A DNA stretch of 64,000 nucleotides from Welwitschia mirabilis (taxonomy: Eukaryota; Gnetophyta; Gnetopsida; Welwitschiales): contig JBOZIK010000001.1 of assembly GCA_051453625.1 (NCBI GenBank), forward strand, positions 276,569,931-276,633,930, in the 5' to 3' direction. Position 1 is the stretch's first letter. Every line of letters starts with the position of its first letter. A program made the position numbers and the translations under genes. Below the pieces are notes generated by a model that was not told the DNA's origin, did not search any database, and saw nothing but the letters and a program-made list of their open reading frames with translations. Shown piece after piece: positions 37,046 through 50,200 of this stretch.

Positions 37046-39193
37046 CATTAAGAAATAAAATTTATAGATTTTTATTTGTATGGAAAAGGTGAATCATATG
37101 CTACCAAATCTAATGACACTCTCAAAACATACCATTCATAGATGGATGTTGGCTTTAAAGAACTATAAATCATGGATTTGCAAATAAAAGATATTATCTT
37201 GGCAAATTTTCACTTCGGAGATTCCATATTTAGTGAAAAATCATCTTTTATTCCTTTTAATATTGCATTTTCATCACAACTTGTTACTGGATGATCTCCT
37301 ACAGCACTATTACTACCTTTGATAGTGGATTAATAGGAATTTAAAAATCTATAATGTTACATATCAACATAATAAAAGAATAAGATCACGATGGTGCTAA
37401 TAGCTTCTATTTCTCAAGAAGACTTCTACACAGTCTCATGCATCTTAAGTGTAGGAATAAGTCCCATTAGTGTAGACTATTCTTAGTATACTATTAAAAA
37501 GTCATAAGCACAAAAATCATATAATGCATATTTAAAAAAGCCTCTTTTGCTGAGTAGACATAGCATGGGATATTCCTTTAAAGTTATCTTTAGTGGGTGC
37601 TATGCTAGTAGTGAGTCTAAGCAGAGTCATGGACAAAAAATTCCTAAAGGTAAAGGATATAATGTTTAAGGTAATAGATTTAAGGAAGGTGAATATGAAT
37701 GCTAAAGTAAGAAAAATGCTCATATGGTTAGTGAAGCTTTCAATGATCATTTCAATTACATACATGATAGAGACCTTTAAAGAACTTCTCATGGTCTTAG
37801 ATTAAGGAATTATAGGGCATTCTCAATATCATTAGGATTCTCAATCACCTTAATTAGTTAAAATAAGTCTACATCTATCATGTTCTAGATGCACTAGCTC
37901 CTACAAGATCTAATAAATTCGCATCTCCTACAATATTTGATAAATTCACATACCTTAAAACTTTGGAAATGCCATAGGAATATACTTATCTTTATCTGTC
38001 TACTATGAAAAATAATAGAAGAAGGAATAAGGAAACACAAATAAAATTAGAATCCAAGTTGTGCTATTCTTATAATAAACCCATTATTAGATTGATCACT
38101 AGTCAATGCATTGAGTCGATTATAAAAAGATAAATTATGACTACATTTTGCCTTAGAATGGGAAATCATTATCTTGAAAGATGAAAAGGTAGTATCTATA
38201 ACTATAGATTGAGAAGACTGTGATGCTTAGAAGATGAAAAAAAACACTTTAGAAATCCAGAATCATGAATTATAGATTACCTTTTAAAAAGAATTATAGT
38301 CATGTAAAAAAGCTAGATTCCAAGAAAGGCACTCAGGATTATCAAACGTTTTTATGACTATGTAGAATATTAAGAAGCTTTAAGGCCATTTAATGGCATA
38401 TTTAGCTATTAAATTTAACTTATATTATCACAAGTAGTTTTTGAAGCTTCCCTAACATATATAACTTCACCTAGAATTTTCTCTTCTAAAGAATTCTATT
38501 AGGGCCTTTATAGAAATTCCTTCACTAGTTTACAACATAATTGGCCCATTTTTCATTATGAAACGACTAGAAAAACTACCTTTAAGGCCAATAGAAAATT
38601 CGCATTTCCCTTCTATTCACTAAGAAAACCCATGATAGCTTGAGTGGTCCCTTATTTAGTTAGTTATCCATATGAATACTTTGCAAGATCATAGAGAACT
38701 ATAACAACATTGAATTTTGTTTCACAGTTATCATTGCAAATAACCTAGATGAATATTTTTATTATTTTCTTAAACAAAAGCACCATGTAAGAAGTATCTA
38801 GTAGAGACACTAGCATTACAAGTAGAAGAAAGAAAGGAGATGATGCATCAACATTATTCTTTAATGAATGATAATAAAGTACGAGAGGAAGAGTGCATCT
38901 ATTATCATCTATTTTGTAGCTCCATTAAAATGGGTTATGTCAATGGCTGACTTCTATGTCTTACATGTTACTTCAACATGTTACTCACATAATGCTTAAG
39001 GATTAGTGTTATCAATTATTATTTTGACTTATGACATGCATTTTCTATTTTTGTTTATTTACTTTCTTCGGTTTCTTAATGCATGTCACTTCTAAATCCT
39101 TAACTCGTACTTACTGTGGAGTAAATGTAGTGGATGTGAATTTTACAGTCTAAAACTTAAAAGATCAGAGTTCAAGTCCATAAATTTGATGTA
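37046..39193 (+). other. Unidentified decayed coding-like stretch, interior of B
   Basis: Between LINE B and element D. One plus frame near 37560-37800 reads almost continuously (ESKQSHGQKIPKGKGYNV, stop, GNRFKEGEYEC, stop, SKKNAHMVSEAFNDHFN), with stops at codons one transition from Gln or Arg. Other such stretches: WEIIILKDEKVVSITID near 38160-38210, and GPFFIMKRLEKLPLRPIENS near 38540-38600. By position these should be the RNase H/integrase half of B, but I recognise no zinc or DDE motif, so the family is open; a different, older insertion is equally possible. 38800-39193 shows nothing. Confidence 0.35.
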
Positions 39194-40289
39194 TGTTATG
39201 GTGCATATTTGTATAATTTATTATGCTCATAAAGATTTTATCATTTACAACTAAAAATAGATTTTTACACAACACAATACACTAATATAAACAAGAGTTA
39301 ACCTGAATGTCATAATTCATTGAAGGCCTATGCTAGAGTAAGAGAATTAATTTCTACAAAAAATACTTTATATTCTATAAACAAAAATGGATTATAATGT
39401 AGGAAAATTATAATACAATACACTTATATACAAAGTTAATTTAGAAAAGAAAAATAATAAAGCACCTAAACTAATAATGCTCAACCTTGATAAAGGTTGC
39501 TCTCATNNNNNNNNNNNNNNNNNNNNNNNNNNNNNNNNNNNNNNNNNNNNNNNNNNNNNNNNNNNNNNNNNNNNNNNNNNNNNNNNNNNNNNNNNNNNNN
39601 NNNNNNNNNNNNNNNNNNNNNNNNNNNNNNNNNNNNNNNNNNNNNNNNNNNNNNNNNNNNNNNNNNNNNNNNNNNNNNNNNNNNNNNNNNNNNNNNNNNN
39701 NNNNNNNNNNNNNNNNNNNNNNNTAATAAAATTTATAGGATAAATAAAGACAAGCAGGATTCAAAGGTGGAATTAATACTTATTAACATAAATCACATAA
39801 TAAGATAGATAGATAGATGTGATACAACCCTAACTACCATGCCAAAAGACATACAAACAAATGGCAAGAGTTAGATGAATGTTCAATGGGATATTATAAT
39901 AGATATAATTTAGCTGATTATTTGGATGATATAGGGATGATTCCACCTTATAAATAATCTATGTTATCTTCTAGATTAATCACACTTAGCATCCTCATTG
40001 GCCTCAATTATTCTATCATCCATACTATCATCTAGACGATGAGGTGAATGATAGACATTTACAAATATTCATTCAATGCATTTAGCTTTAATGTTTGCAG
40101 GAAGTTTATATTAAAAATAGAAAGTATTAAGAACTATTCTAAATGCTATAAAATGTCATGGATATTGTGTGTTTTTATCTCTTTCATCTTAGCTCTTTAT
40201 TATTATGGAATTCTAGCATAAACCTATTTAATATCCTACAAAACTACTCAAAATATCATATCAAATATACACAAGCTGGTAGTGCAACA
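39194..40289 (-). repeat. Element D 3' LTR
   Basis: Starts TGTTATGGTGCAT and ends GGTAGTGCAACA; matches 52640-53728 along its length apart from an N run (39507-39723). A short (GATA)n run lies at 39803-39818. The terminal 12 bases differ from the partner LTR only by transitions. Confidence 0.9.
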
Positions 40290-40303
40290 TAGCCCCTCAC
40301 TTA
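40290..40303 (-). other. Polypurine tract of element D
   Basis: TAGCCCCTCACTTA on the plus strand is TAAGTGAGGGGCTA on the element strand, directly adjoining the 3' LTR, the site of second-strand priming. Confidence 0.75.
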
Positions 40304-43300
40304 AATATATTAATCTTTAACAAAACTAGGTAGTAAAACATGATTACAAGCTAACTTATTTAATAATATAAATAACTAATATACTAAATAAATTATCTTA
40401 GAAAAATTTTCACAAATTTCAAAGCTACGAGCTCAATCCTGAGAAATTAGAAAACTAAAAATTTCACCTAATTTGAAGACTAGCCATACTATCATCTAGG
40501 TCATTGTCGAATGATGATGGGGACAATAGGTTTAGAAAATATCTTAAAAAATAGAAACATGTGATAGAAATTTTTTAAATAATAAATTAGTTTATAATTA
40601 AAAGCCCTCCACTAAATTAAATAGTAATGAATAAAATATTTCCTAAATAGAATCACTCCTCATTATAACATGTAAAATAAAATGAAGATAATCATGAAAA
40701 ATTAGATAAAAAAGGTATACCATGCTAAACTCAAAAATGATTGTATATAAATAATAAGTATCAGTACAAAAATACATAGAAAGGGAGATACAAAATAAGA
40801 CAAAAATCACTCCCTTCATTATTACATAATAAATTCTATCTAGGTAGCTGGCTCAAGTGCAAATGAAAAAGAGGGAGAATGATCAGGATCAATAGAAAAA
40901 TGTAGGTCCAAAGACATAAAAATAGAATGAATTGTCTCATTACCTTAGATACGTACAACCTATGGAATATCAATTATCACACATTGATGAATAGAGAATA
41001 TGTATTACGCATGTCAATAATCTAGTCCTCAGAGTATTGGATTCTTCTCTCAATAGTTAGGATTTTTTTAAATCTAATGTTTGTGTCCTATGATTAAGAG
41101 ATTTGGCCTTCTAGTGTAGTTTTTGGATACCTTAGTCTATGAAATCTTTAATGGTATTAGTGGTCTCTACTAGAAGGGCCTATATCTACTTAAGTGTGGC
41201 CTCAACTGTAGGTCTCNNNNNNNNNNNNNNNNNNNNNNNNNNNNNNNNNNNNNNNNNNNNNNNNNNNNNNNNNNNNNNNNNNNNNNNNNNNNNNNNNNNN
41301 NNNNNNNNNNNNNNNNAAAATGGATTGTCTCATTACCTTAGATACGTACAAACTATGGAATATCAATTATCACACATTGATGAATATAGAATACGTACTA
41401 CGCATGTCAATAATCTAGTCCTCAGAGTGTTGGATTCTCCTCTCAATAGTTAGGATTTTTTTAATCTAATGTTTGTGTCCTCTGATTAAGAGCTTGGGCC
41501 TTCTAGTGTAGTTTTTGGATACCTTAGTCTATAAAATCTTTAATGATCTTAGTGGTCTCTACTAGAAGGGCCTATATCTACTTAAGTATGGCCTCAACTG
41601 TAGGTCTCTATACCTAAGGTCGCTTTACCTCTCTTGGTACTTATATGCCCATGTTATATAAATAGTAAGCTAAAGTCTAGATAAGAGATAAATACTACTT
41701 TCTCATAAGCTTTAGTATCCCAAATTTTCTGAAAAGAGATGAGAAGAGATATGAGTAACCCAAAGTCTATAGCTATTATGACTCAACCATAAACCTGAGT
41801 CTTCTCCAGATAAATGTGGATAGGTCCATATGCTCTCCATGTCTGAATGCTATTAGTATCTGTAAGTGTGCGATTATGATGTGACTATCATAAAATGATG
41901 GACAAATGTTATGAATCATCCCTGTATGAAGCACTCTATATGAAGGTATCAGTTGTATAATAGAAACCCCTTTCCTATTTGTCATCAGATCCGCTAATAT
42001 ATATAGTGTAAAGCCATATGCATGATGCTCCTTAGTCCTAGTGGCTGAATGAATATGGAGACTTCCAAGCCCATTAAGATCTATGACTACTATAAGGTGG
42101 GATGGGAGGAACTCAATCTTATGGTTATGAATGTAAGATACTATCATATCCACTAGCTGATCATAAGCATCTGGTCATCGCTTTATGTGTATGGCATTAT
42201 AAAAATCCTCATCTCTGAGATATACTAAGACCCATCTGCATTTATGATCTAATGTAGCTAGAGATCTATGAGCATCTAATTAGCCTTTGCTCTATGTGGC
42301 TTATAAAATTTTCAAAGCATGTACCAATACGGATATTAGCTATCTGTATAGTCAAAGATCATCTCTGTCGAGGTGGTAGATGTATAGTTCTATACAATCT
42401 ATCTTTGATGGGAATATTGGATCTACCTCCTACTCTATGGCTTTTGCTTTAGCATCGACCTATCTAGATCTGCATGTATGGGGCCTACTCAATTGAAAAT
42501 ATAAAAAACTTCATGTAAAAATAGAAAGATATGTTAAATATGTCACATGGATGCATAATATTAATCCCTAAATTCAATAAAACTAGGAAAAATGCTAAAA
42601 ATACATCCTAACCTACCCTAAAAATTGCAATACATCTTGAATTATCTGGACATGAAAGGAAAAATTTGAAATGCATGAAAAATTAAAAAATGGTATTTTA
42701 AGAGAGCCCCAAAGATGATAAAATTTAAAGGTCCTCAAATAAAAAATATAATCTGCTAGAATTGTAGAACATATTGAAATAATTAATTTTTATTAAAGGA
42801 CCACTACAGTTTGACCTATGGTTTATAAGAAAATGAATGTAAAAGATGGAAAATTAAAAACTCCTCATAAAATGCACAATTAATCATAACTTGCAAAATA
42901 CATAGTGAAATTCAANNNNNNNNNNNNNNNNNNNNNNNNNNNNNNNNNNNNNNNNNNNNNNNNNNNNNNNNNNNNNNNNNNNNNNNNNNNNNNNNNNNNN
43001 NNNNNNNNNNNNNNNAGAGTAAGACATCTTGACTTATCTGGACATGAAAGGAAAAATTTGAACTGCATGAAAAATTAAAAAATGAGATTTTAAGTGAGCC
43101 CCATAGATGATAAGATTTGAAGGTCCTCAAATGAAAAATATAATCTACTAGAATTGTAGAACATATTGAACTAATTAATTTTTCTTAAAGGACCACTATA
43201 GTTTGATCTATGGTTTATAAGAAAATGAATGTAAAAGATGGAAAATTAAAAACTCTCCATAAAATGCACAATTAATCATAACTTGTAAAATACATAGTGA

Positions 43301-46177
43301 AATTCAAATTCATAAGTTTCAAATTGAAGAGTGCAAAAAATGGATCAACATACATGAAAACTATGTGTTGAAAGACTAAAAAATAGAAGAAAAAATTAAA
43401 AAACAAGAGGAATAGAGAAACATACATCATTTTAATAAAGTTGATCAAATCTCTAAAATATGGATGCTAAATCAAGTGGAACAAGATCCAAGATGATGGA
43501 AAGATCCAGAGGAGTTATCATCTCTTGAAGGAATGGGTAAAAATAACAAAGAAATGAAGAAAAATGAAGGAAAAGTGTTTGGGCCATAGTTTTATCACAC
43601 TGTCATCCTATCATGTTATTTAGATGACAACCCTTGGATGACTCTCAAAAACAATCAAATTTTTGTACTTCTTGTGTTATTTAGATAACTAGGTGGATGA
43701 TGAAAAATGAAAAATGAAAAAGTTTAATAAAAATAAATATGTCAGCGAATAAAACTGGACACAGAGATGATCATGAAAGTATTAGATTTTATTAAAAAAC
43801 TCAAGAAAAAAATAGAAAATGAGAAAAAAAATCATGAAAATTAATAGGAAAAGTAAAAACTGATAACAAAAGAAAAACTAGACTATCTAGGCTGAAATCT
43901 AACAACAAAAGCTAAGTGAATGTGCTCAAACAGAAAAGTAAAACAAGAACAGAAAAGTAAAATAAGATAAAGCTCAGAATCCAAAAGGTACAAGGAATTC
44001 ATAAAAATTGTAAAACAGAAAAGTTTTTCTTTTGAATTTAAGTGCTAATTGAAAATGATATGAATATGAATGAATAGTTAAAAAACTAAATAATAAGGTT
44101 ATATTTGAGAATGAGAAAATGCAGAAATGAATTTGAAGTAACAAACTCAAAAACCAAAGAAAAATANNNNNNNNNNNNNNNNNNNNNNNNNNNNNNNNNN
44201 NNNNNNNNNNNNNNNNNNNNNNNNNNNNNNNNNNNNNNNNNNNNNNNNNNNNNNNNNNNNNNNNNNACTCCAAAATGTACAAGGAATTCATAAAAATTAT
44301 AAAACAGAAAATTTTTTCTTTTGAATTTAAGTGCTAATTGAAAATGATATGAATATAAATGAATAGTTTAAAAAACTAAATAATAAGGTTCTATTTGATA
44401 ATGAAAAAATGCAGAAATGAATTTGAAGTAACAAACTCAAAAACCAAAGAAAAATAAAAAGAACTGGACATAAGGAATAAGGAAAAGATTGCTTACCTAT
44501 CCTAAATTCTAATCTAGCAAACTCCCAAGGAAGACATCATAAAGCCATTGAGNNNNNNNNNNNNNNNNNNNNNNNNNNNNNNNNNNNNNNNNNNNNNNNN
44601 NNNNNNNNNNNNNNNNNNNNNNNNNNNNNNNNNNNNNNNNNNNNNNNNNNNNTCCTAAATTCTAATCTAGCAAACTCCCAAGGAAGACATCATAAAGCCA
44701 TTGAGTAAAAATGAAAAAAATTATAAAATCCATAAATTTCCACTTAAAAGGGTAGTGATTATGGTGATACCAAAACTTACGTACTTAGAACAATAAATGA
44801 TAAGATCAAAAGCTACCCTGAAATGAACTTACCTACTCTCACCTCATAAACACACCCAAATCCTCAAAAGTAAAATGACCAAGTGGGAATACTAATATTC
44901 TAAGAAACAAGCAATGCTTCTAATGATAATAAAAACACCACTAATCCCATATCTTCAAATTTTATTATATCTTTTTCCATGATGAGGAGAGTGCAACCAT
45001 AATTAAATAAGTAAGAACCTGTGAAACATAGCTAACTAATCCCCTAGTGAAGTTCCCACAGCTACCAATACTACCAAAGGATCCTCTTAAAAAAGTTTAC
45101 CCCAGTGTAGTAGAACATCATGCTAAGCATGTATTTTTTTTTTTTTTGAAAACAAAATACAATAGAACATGATCATTATTTTTTATCTTCTNNNNNNNNN
45201 NNNNNNNNNNNNNNNNNNNNNNNNNNNNNNNNNNNNNNNNNNNNNNNNNNNNNNNNNNNNNNNNNNNNNNNNNNNNNNNNNNNNNNNNNNNGTGGGAATA
45301 CTCATAGTCTAAGAAACAAGCAATGCTTCTGATGATAATAAAAACACCACTAATCCCATAGCTTGAAATTTTATTATATCTTTTTCCATGATGAGGAGAG
45401 TGCAACCAGAATTAAATGAGTAAGGACCTGCGAAACATAGCTAACTAATCCCCTAGTGGAGTTCCCACAGCTACCAACACTACCAAAGGATCCTCTTAAA
45501 AAGTTTACCCCAGTGTAGTAGAACATCATGCTGAGCATTTATTTATTTATTTATTTATTTTGAGAACAAAATAAAATAGAACATGATCATTATTTTTTAT
45601 CTTCTTTTTTTTGAGTAAATTCCTACATAATCACCCACTCAAAAAGATGGAGGTGAATAAATGAGATAAAAGACAAAAAAGAATACTTCCAAATAATCAA
45701 ATAGTTTACACCATTAAAAAAAATCATAAAGAATTTAAAGTGAAATCCATAAACATGGAAATGTTTGAATATTGGATGAATTCAATATTACTAATGTAAA
45801 ATGCCCAAGTACGAATAGTAGTCATGAAAAACTTCATAAAGTAACACATAAGTTAAGTTGAAAAGATGATCAAGTGATATCATAACATTTACCAATTGAA
45901 TAAGCTAAGAAAAAAATTAGATAATAATAGGAAAAAAGTCCTTCTTATCAAGGGGAACCTCAAAAATAAGTGCTTCTACCATGTTCATGATTGCATTGAA
46001 AGATCCTTTATACAGTTTCAACTATTATCCATTAATCTTGTAAATCTTTCTAGTTTCTAAGTATAAAATCTTAATAGAGCTATTAGAATGTGCTTTCCCT
46101 ACATGACAAAGATCTAACCATTTAAAGGTCAAGTTGTTATTCAAAAGATGTACTCTAGTATTGTATAAAAGGATAAG
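40304..46177 (-). other. Element D 3' region with possible extra ORF
   Basis: This 5.8-kb block lies between integrase and the 3' LTR. The best frame, complement of 41776-42153 (125 codons), reads MDMIVSYIHNHKIEFLPSH, HAYGFTLYILADLM, MIHNICPSFYDS and STFIWRRLRFMVES, with frame-consistent sequence upstream to about 42250. It has no transmembrane pattern that I can see and I cannot name a family; in Athila/Tat elements an env-like or plant-mobile-type ORF occupies this place. The rest is AT-rich and non-coding. Five N runs here are each flanked by near-duplicate sequence (40925-41216 with 41317-41607; 42628-42915 with 43018-43307; 43978-44166 with 44267-44455; 44500-44552 with 44653-44705; 44883-45191 with 45292-45604). 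Confidence 0.5.
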
Positions 46178-46586
46178 NNNNNNNNNNNNNNNNNNNNNNN
46201 NNNNNNNNNNNNNNNNNNNNNNNNNNNNNNNNNNNNNNNNNNNNNNNNNNNNNNNNNNNNNNNNNNNNNNNNNNNNNNNNNNNNNNNNNNNNNNNNNNNN
46301 NNNNNNNNNNNNNNNNNNNNNNNNNNNNNNNNNNNNNNNNNNNNNNNNNNNNNNNNNNNNNNNNNNNNNNNNNNNNNNNNNNNNNNNNNNNNNNNNNNNN
46401 NNNNNNNNNNNNNNNNNNNNNNNNNNNNNNNNNNNNNNNNNNNNNNNNNNNNNNNNNNNNNNNNNNNNNNNNNNNNNNNNNNNNNNNNNNNNNNNNNNNN
46501 NNNNNNNNNNNNNNNNNNNNNNNNNNNNNNNNNNNNNNNNNNNNNNNNNNNNNNNNNNNNNNNNNNNNNNNNNNNNNNNNNNNNNN

Positions 46587-47190
46587 CTACTCTATGTTTT
46601 ATTCTAATGGATAAAAGAAGTTTTCTAAAAAGCTAATTAATAAAATAAGTTTTTTAATCATTAATAATAATTCTAGGAAAACCAAATCTGTAAAAAATAT
46701 AAGTTCTAAGAAAATGATAAATAGTTCGAGCATCATTCAAAGAAGCAAAAATGGCTTCAACCCATTTAGTCACATAATCTATAGCCACTAAAATGTAATA
46801 TTTATTAGAATAAGGTGGATGAATAGGGCCTATGAAATTAATATCTCAATAATTAAAAGGTTTACACTCAAGAATAGATCTAAGGGGAATCTCTTGAGTA
46901 TGAATAAGGTTATCATAACACTGACAAGAACTACATCTTCTAGCAAAATCAAAGGAATCCTAAGAAAGAGTAAGCTAATAAAAATCAGAATGGAGAATTT
47001 TTATAGCTATTTTTTGTCCACTAAAATATTCTCCATACACACCATCATAACAAAAATAAAGGCTTTTAGAATTTTCCTAATTAAGCATACATTTTCTCAT
47101 AATTTCTTTTTACACCTATGGTACATATGTGGCTCTATTCACTTATAGTTACCTATTCTATAGAAAAAATATTTGAATTAATTATAAGTC
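46587..47190 (-). pseudogene. Element D integrase
   Basis: On the minus strand: FARRCSSCQCYDNL (zinc-binding Cys pair, about 46960-46920), then INFIGPIHPPYSN, in which the first catalytic Asp is retained as DINFIGP, and NKYYILVAIDYVTKWVEAI (46807-46751), the second core block. The following N run (46178-46586) hides the remaining catalytic residues. Stops replace Trp or Gln at several points. The enzyme would insert element DNA and make the 5-bp target duplication seen here. Confidence 0.85.
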
Positions 47191-47770
47191 TAATGTTGTA
47201 GTGTTTTCATGGTAATAAGATAATTAATAATATCCACATACCAAGGAGGAGGATTTGTAAAAGATATAGTAAAACGTTTCTTATTTGAAAAAGAATCATC
47301 AATAATAGAATCATCAGGAGGAGAAGAAAGATGAGACAATTGATTAGTAATACAATTATGCTTTCCTACTTTATCTATGATTGTTAAATTAAACTCTTGC
47401 ATAAGGAGGATCCATCTAATCAATATAGCATTAGAATCTTTCTTAGTCATGAGGTAAAAATAGCAGCATGATAAATATAAAAATTTATATGAAAGCCTAA
47501 AAAATAATGTCAAAGTATATCAAGGTAAAAGATGATGACTAATAGTTCCTTCTGAGTAGTAGTATAATATATTTGAGTTTTAGATAGAGATTTTATATGA
47601 TAATATATAAATTTAAAATCATTTCCATGTTTTTGATAAAGTACTCCACTAATAGAAAAATTACTTACATCACATATTAATTCAAAGTCTTTTTCCCAAT
47701 CAGAACCCATTACAATAGGAGCATACGAAAGTTTACATTTAAGGCTATCAAAAGAAAGTTAACAAGATTT
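47190..47770 (-). pseudogene. Element D RNase H and linker to integrase
   Basis: Two overlapping minus frames, 47710-47510 and 47513-47190, together give FELICDVSNFSISGVLYQK (first catalytic Asp region), IYYHIKSLSKTQIYYTTTQ and KELLVI, then, after one frameshift, ILIRWILLMQEFNLTIIDK and HNCITNQLSHLSS, ending PWYVDIINYL. This is the order in Athila/Tat RNase H followed by the linker into integrase. The frame shift lies near 47510. It would remove RNA from the RNA-DNA hybrid. Confidence 0.9.
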
Positions 47771-49260
47771 ACTTCATCCAAATGTAGCTTATTTCTCTAG
47801 TAATGAATGAAGGGGTTTACAAATATTTACATAATCATGAATAAACTAATAGTAAAAATCCCAATGACCAAGAAAAAGTCAAGGGATTTAGGTTTTAAAT
47901 AATACTAAGTTTTTCACAGTTCATCCTAATCCCCTCTTTTGAAATATGATGATTTAAAATAATTCCAATTTTAACTAAAAATAAACTTCTTTCAAGTCAA
48001 ATATAGGCAACTGGAAATGTAATAATCAAGAACTTTTTCTAATTATTCAGAAGTTCGTTCAAAAGTTNNNNNNNNNNNNNNNNNNNNNNNNNNNNNNNNN
48101 NNNNNNNNNNNNNNNNNNNNNNNNNNNNNNNNNNNNNNNNNNNNNNNNNNNNNNNNNNNNNNNNNNNNNNNNNNNNNNNNNNNNNNNNNNNNNNNNNNNN
48201 NNNNNNNNNNNNNNNNNNNNNNNNNNNNNNNNNNNNNNNNNNNNNNNNNNNNNNNNNNNNNNNNNNNNNNNNNNNNNNNNNNNNNNNNNNNNNNNNNNNN
48301 NNNNNNNNNNNNNNNNNNNNNNNNNNNNNNNNNNNNNNNNNNNNNNNNNNNNNNNNNNNNNNNNNNNNNNNNNNNNNNNNNNNNNNNNNNNNNNNNNNNN
48401 NNNNNNNNNNNNNNNNNNNNNNNNNNNNNNNNNNNNNNNNNNNNNNNNNNNNNNNNNNNNNNNNNNNNNNNNNNNNNNNNNNNNNNNNNNNNNNNNNNNN
48501 NNNNNNNNNNNNNNNNNNNNNNNNNNNNNNNNNNNNNNNNNNNNNNNNNNNNNNNNNNNNNNNNNNNNNNNNNNNNNNNNNNNNNNNNNNNNNNNNNNNN
48601 NNNNNNNNNNNNNNNNNNNNNNNNNNNNNNNNNNNNNNNNNNNNNNNNNNNNNNNNNNNNNNNNNNNNNNNNNNNNNNNNNNNNNNNNNNNNNNNNNNNN
48701 NNNNNNNNNNNNNNNNNNNNNNNNNNNNNNNNNNNNNNNNNNNNNNNNNNNNNNNNNNNNNNNNNNNNNNNNNNNNNNNNNNNNNNNNNNNNNNNNNNNN
48801 NNNNNNNNNNNNNNNNNNNNNNNNNNNNNNNNNNNNNNNNNNNNNNNNNNNNNNNNNNNNNNNNNNNNNNNNNNNNNNNNNNNNNNNNNNNNNNNNNNNN
48901 NNNNNNNNNNNNNNNNNNNNNNNNNNNNNNNNNNNNNNNNNNNNNNNNNNNNNNNNNNNNNNNNNNNNNNNNNNNNNNNNNNNNNNNNNNNNNNNNNNNN
49001 NNNNNNNNNNNNNNNNNNNNNNNNNNNNNATCTTATCAAGTATTTGATTAAGAAAAGGCAAAGGATAGTAATATTTTTTGGTTACTTCATTTAGTGTTAT
49101 AAAGAATATATACATTCTTCATTTTTCATCTTTTTTAGATACTACCATCAAAGGGCTAATCCAGTCACTATTAACTATAGCATAAATTATTTTAGCATCC
49201 ATTAATTTTATGATTTTGTCTTTAAGAAATTACTTAAGAGCTAAATTAAGTCTTTGTTAT
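47771..49260 (-). pseudogene. Element D reverse transcriptase, mostly in an N gap
   Basis: The 5' part, complement of 49030-49240, reads KIIKLMDAKIIYAIVNSDW, ISPLMVVSKKDEK, a stop, and TLNEVTKKYYYPLPF followed by NQILDK: the opening RT blocks of a Tat-clade element, without the long insertion seen in element E. The palm with the catalytic box falls in the N run 48068-49029. Complement of 47771-48067 covers the end of RT with frameshifts. Confidence 0.8.
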
Positions 49261-50200
49261 GGTTGCTTAATAGGTTTTACATTATCTCAAATCATTATGA
49301 GATTAAGCAAACATATTTACCCTAGATTATAAAAGAGAGATTAAACTTGATTCTTATTAAGGAAAAAGGTTTTTATTAATTATTAAAGATTTGATTAGAT
49401 CATTATTAGAAAAATGTATCTTAGTCCACTAGCTAAGGGTTTCATATCCAAATTTAAATCCATATTTTGTTTTCTATTAAATTCTGAAAAAACTTTATTA
49501 TCATCTTAGATTGTCATCTAGACATCAAAAGTGAAAAACCACCCTCAAAATATGAAATCTTAGTTCTGCTCAAATTCTAAACTTCTGCACAATTACATAC
49601 TTAATATCTCTACTCTTTAGATTAAAATAAACAATTTCTAGATAGTCAAAATTAAGTTTATCTTTATAAAAAATGTTTAAGTTATCTACTTCTAGTTGAT
49701 CATTAAAAAAAATTGATTCATGAATCATTGACCATCTCTTCTCAAGTGTATAGTGCTATAAAAACAAAGTTGGCTTTATTTCTTCTTTCACACTCAAATC
49801 ATTTCCTAAATCCTTTTTTACCACATTAAACACTTAAAACTTTTTATTTCCTAAATGACATTCTATCAAACTAGTTCTTGTATCTATAATATAGTGGACT
49901 GTTGCACAAAAAACTTTACCTAAAAGTAATATATTAAACTTCTATTATAACAATATCAAGAGGGTAGAAAGCTTTCTCAATCTGAATGACCAAATCCTTA
50001 ATTACACCTAGATAATTTTTAATAAAGTATAAGCCAACTCTAAAAAAATTATTATAGGATCTAGTCTATAATCCTATCTAGGTCTTTGATAAATGTACAA
50101 GGGCATAATGTTGACACTAGCTCTAATAGTAATCAAATATTTTTGAATCCTTTAGTTTTCCTCTAAAGTAATATTCGCAATTATGCTCCTAAATCTTTAA
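49261..50200 (-). pseudogene. Element D protease and protease-RT spacer
   Basis: On the minus strand ASVNIMPLYIYQRP (about 50115-50074) is the retropepsin active-site region, with the preceding Asp-Leu-Gly partly altered; IKDLVIQIEKAFYPLDIVII (about 50005-49947) is the downstream protease segment; IIDTRTSLIECHLGNKKF (about 49895-49840) is the spacer before RT. 49261-49600 continues the spacer with no motif. Confidence 0.75.

Noticed and set aside
39125-39185. tRNA- or SINE-like B box (GAGTTCAAGTCC at 39168-39179)
   Set aside because: No T-arm or acceptor stem can be paired and no second copy is seen; probably chance.
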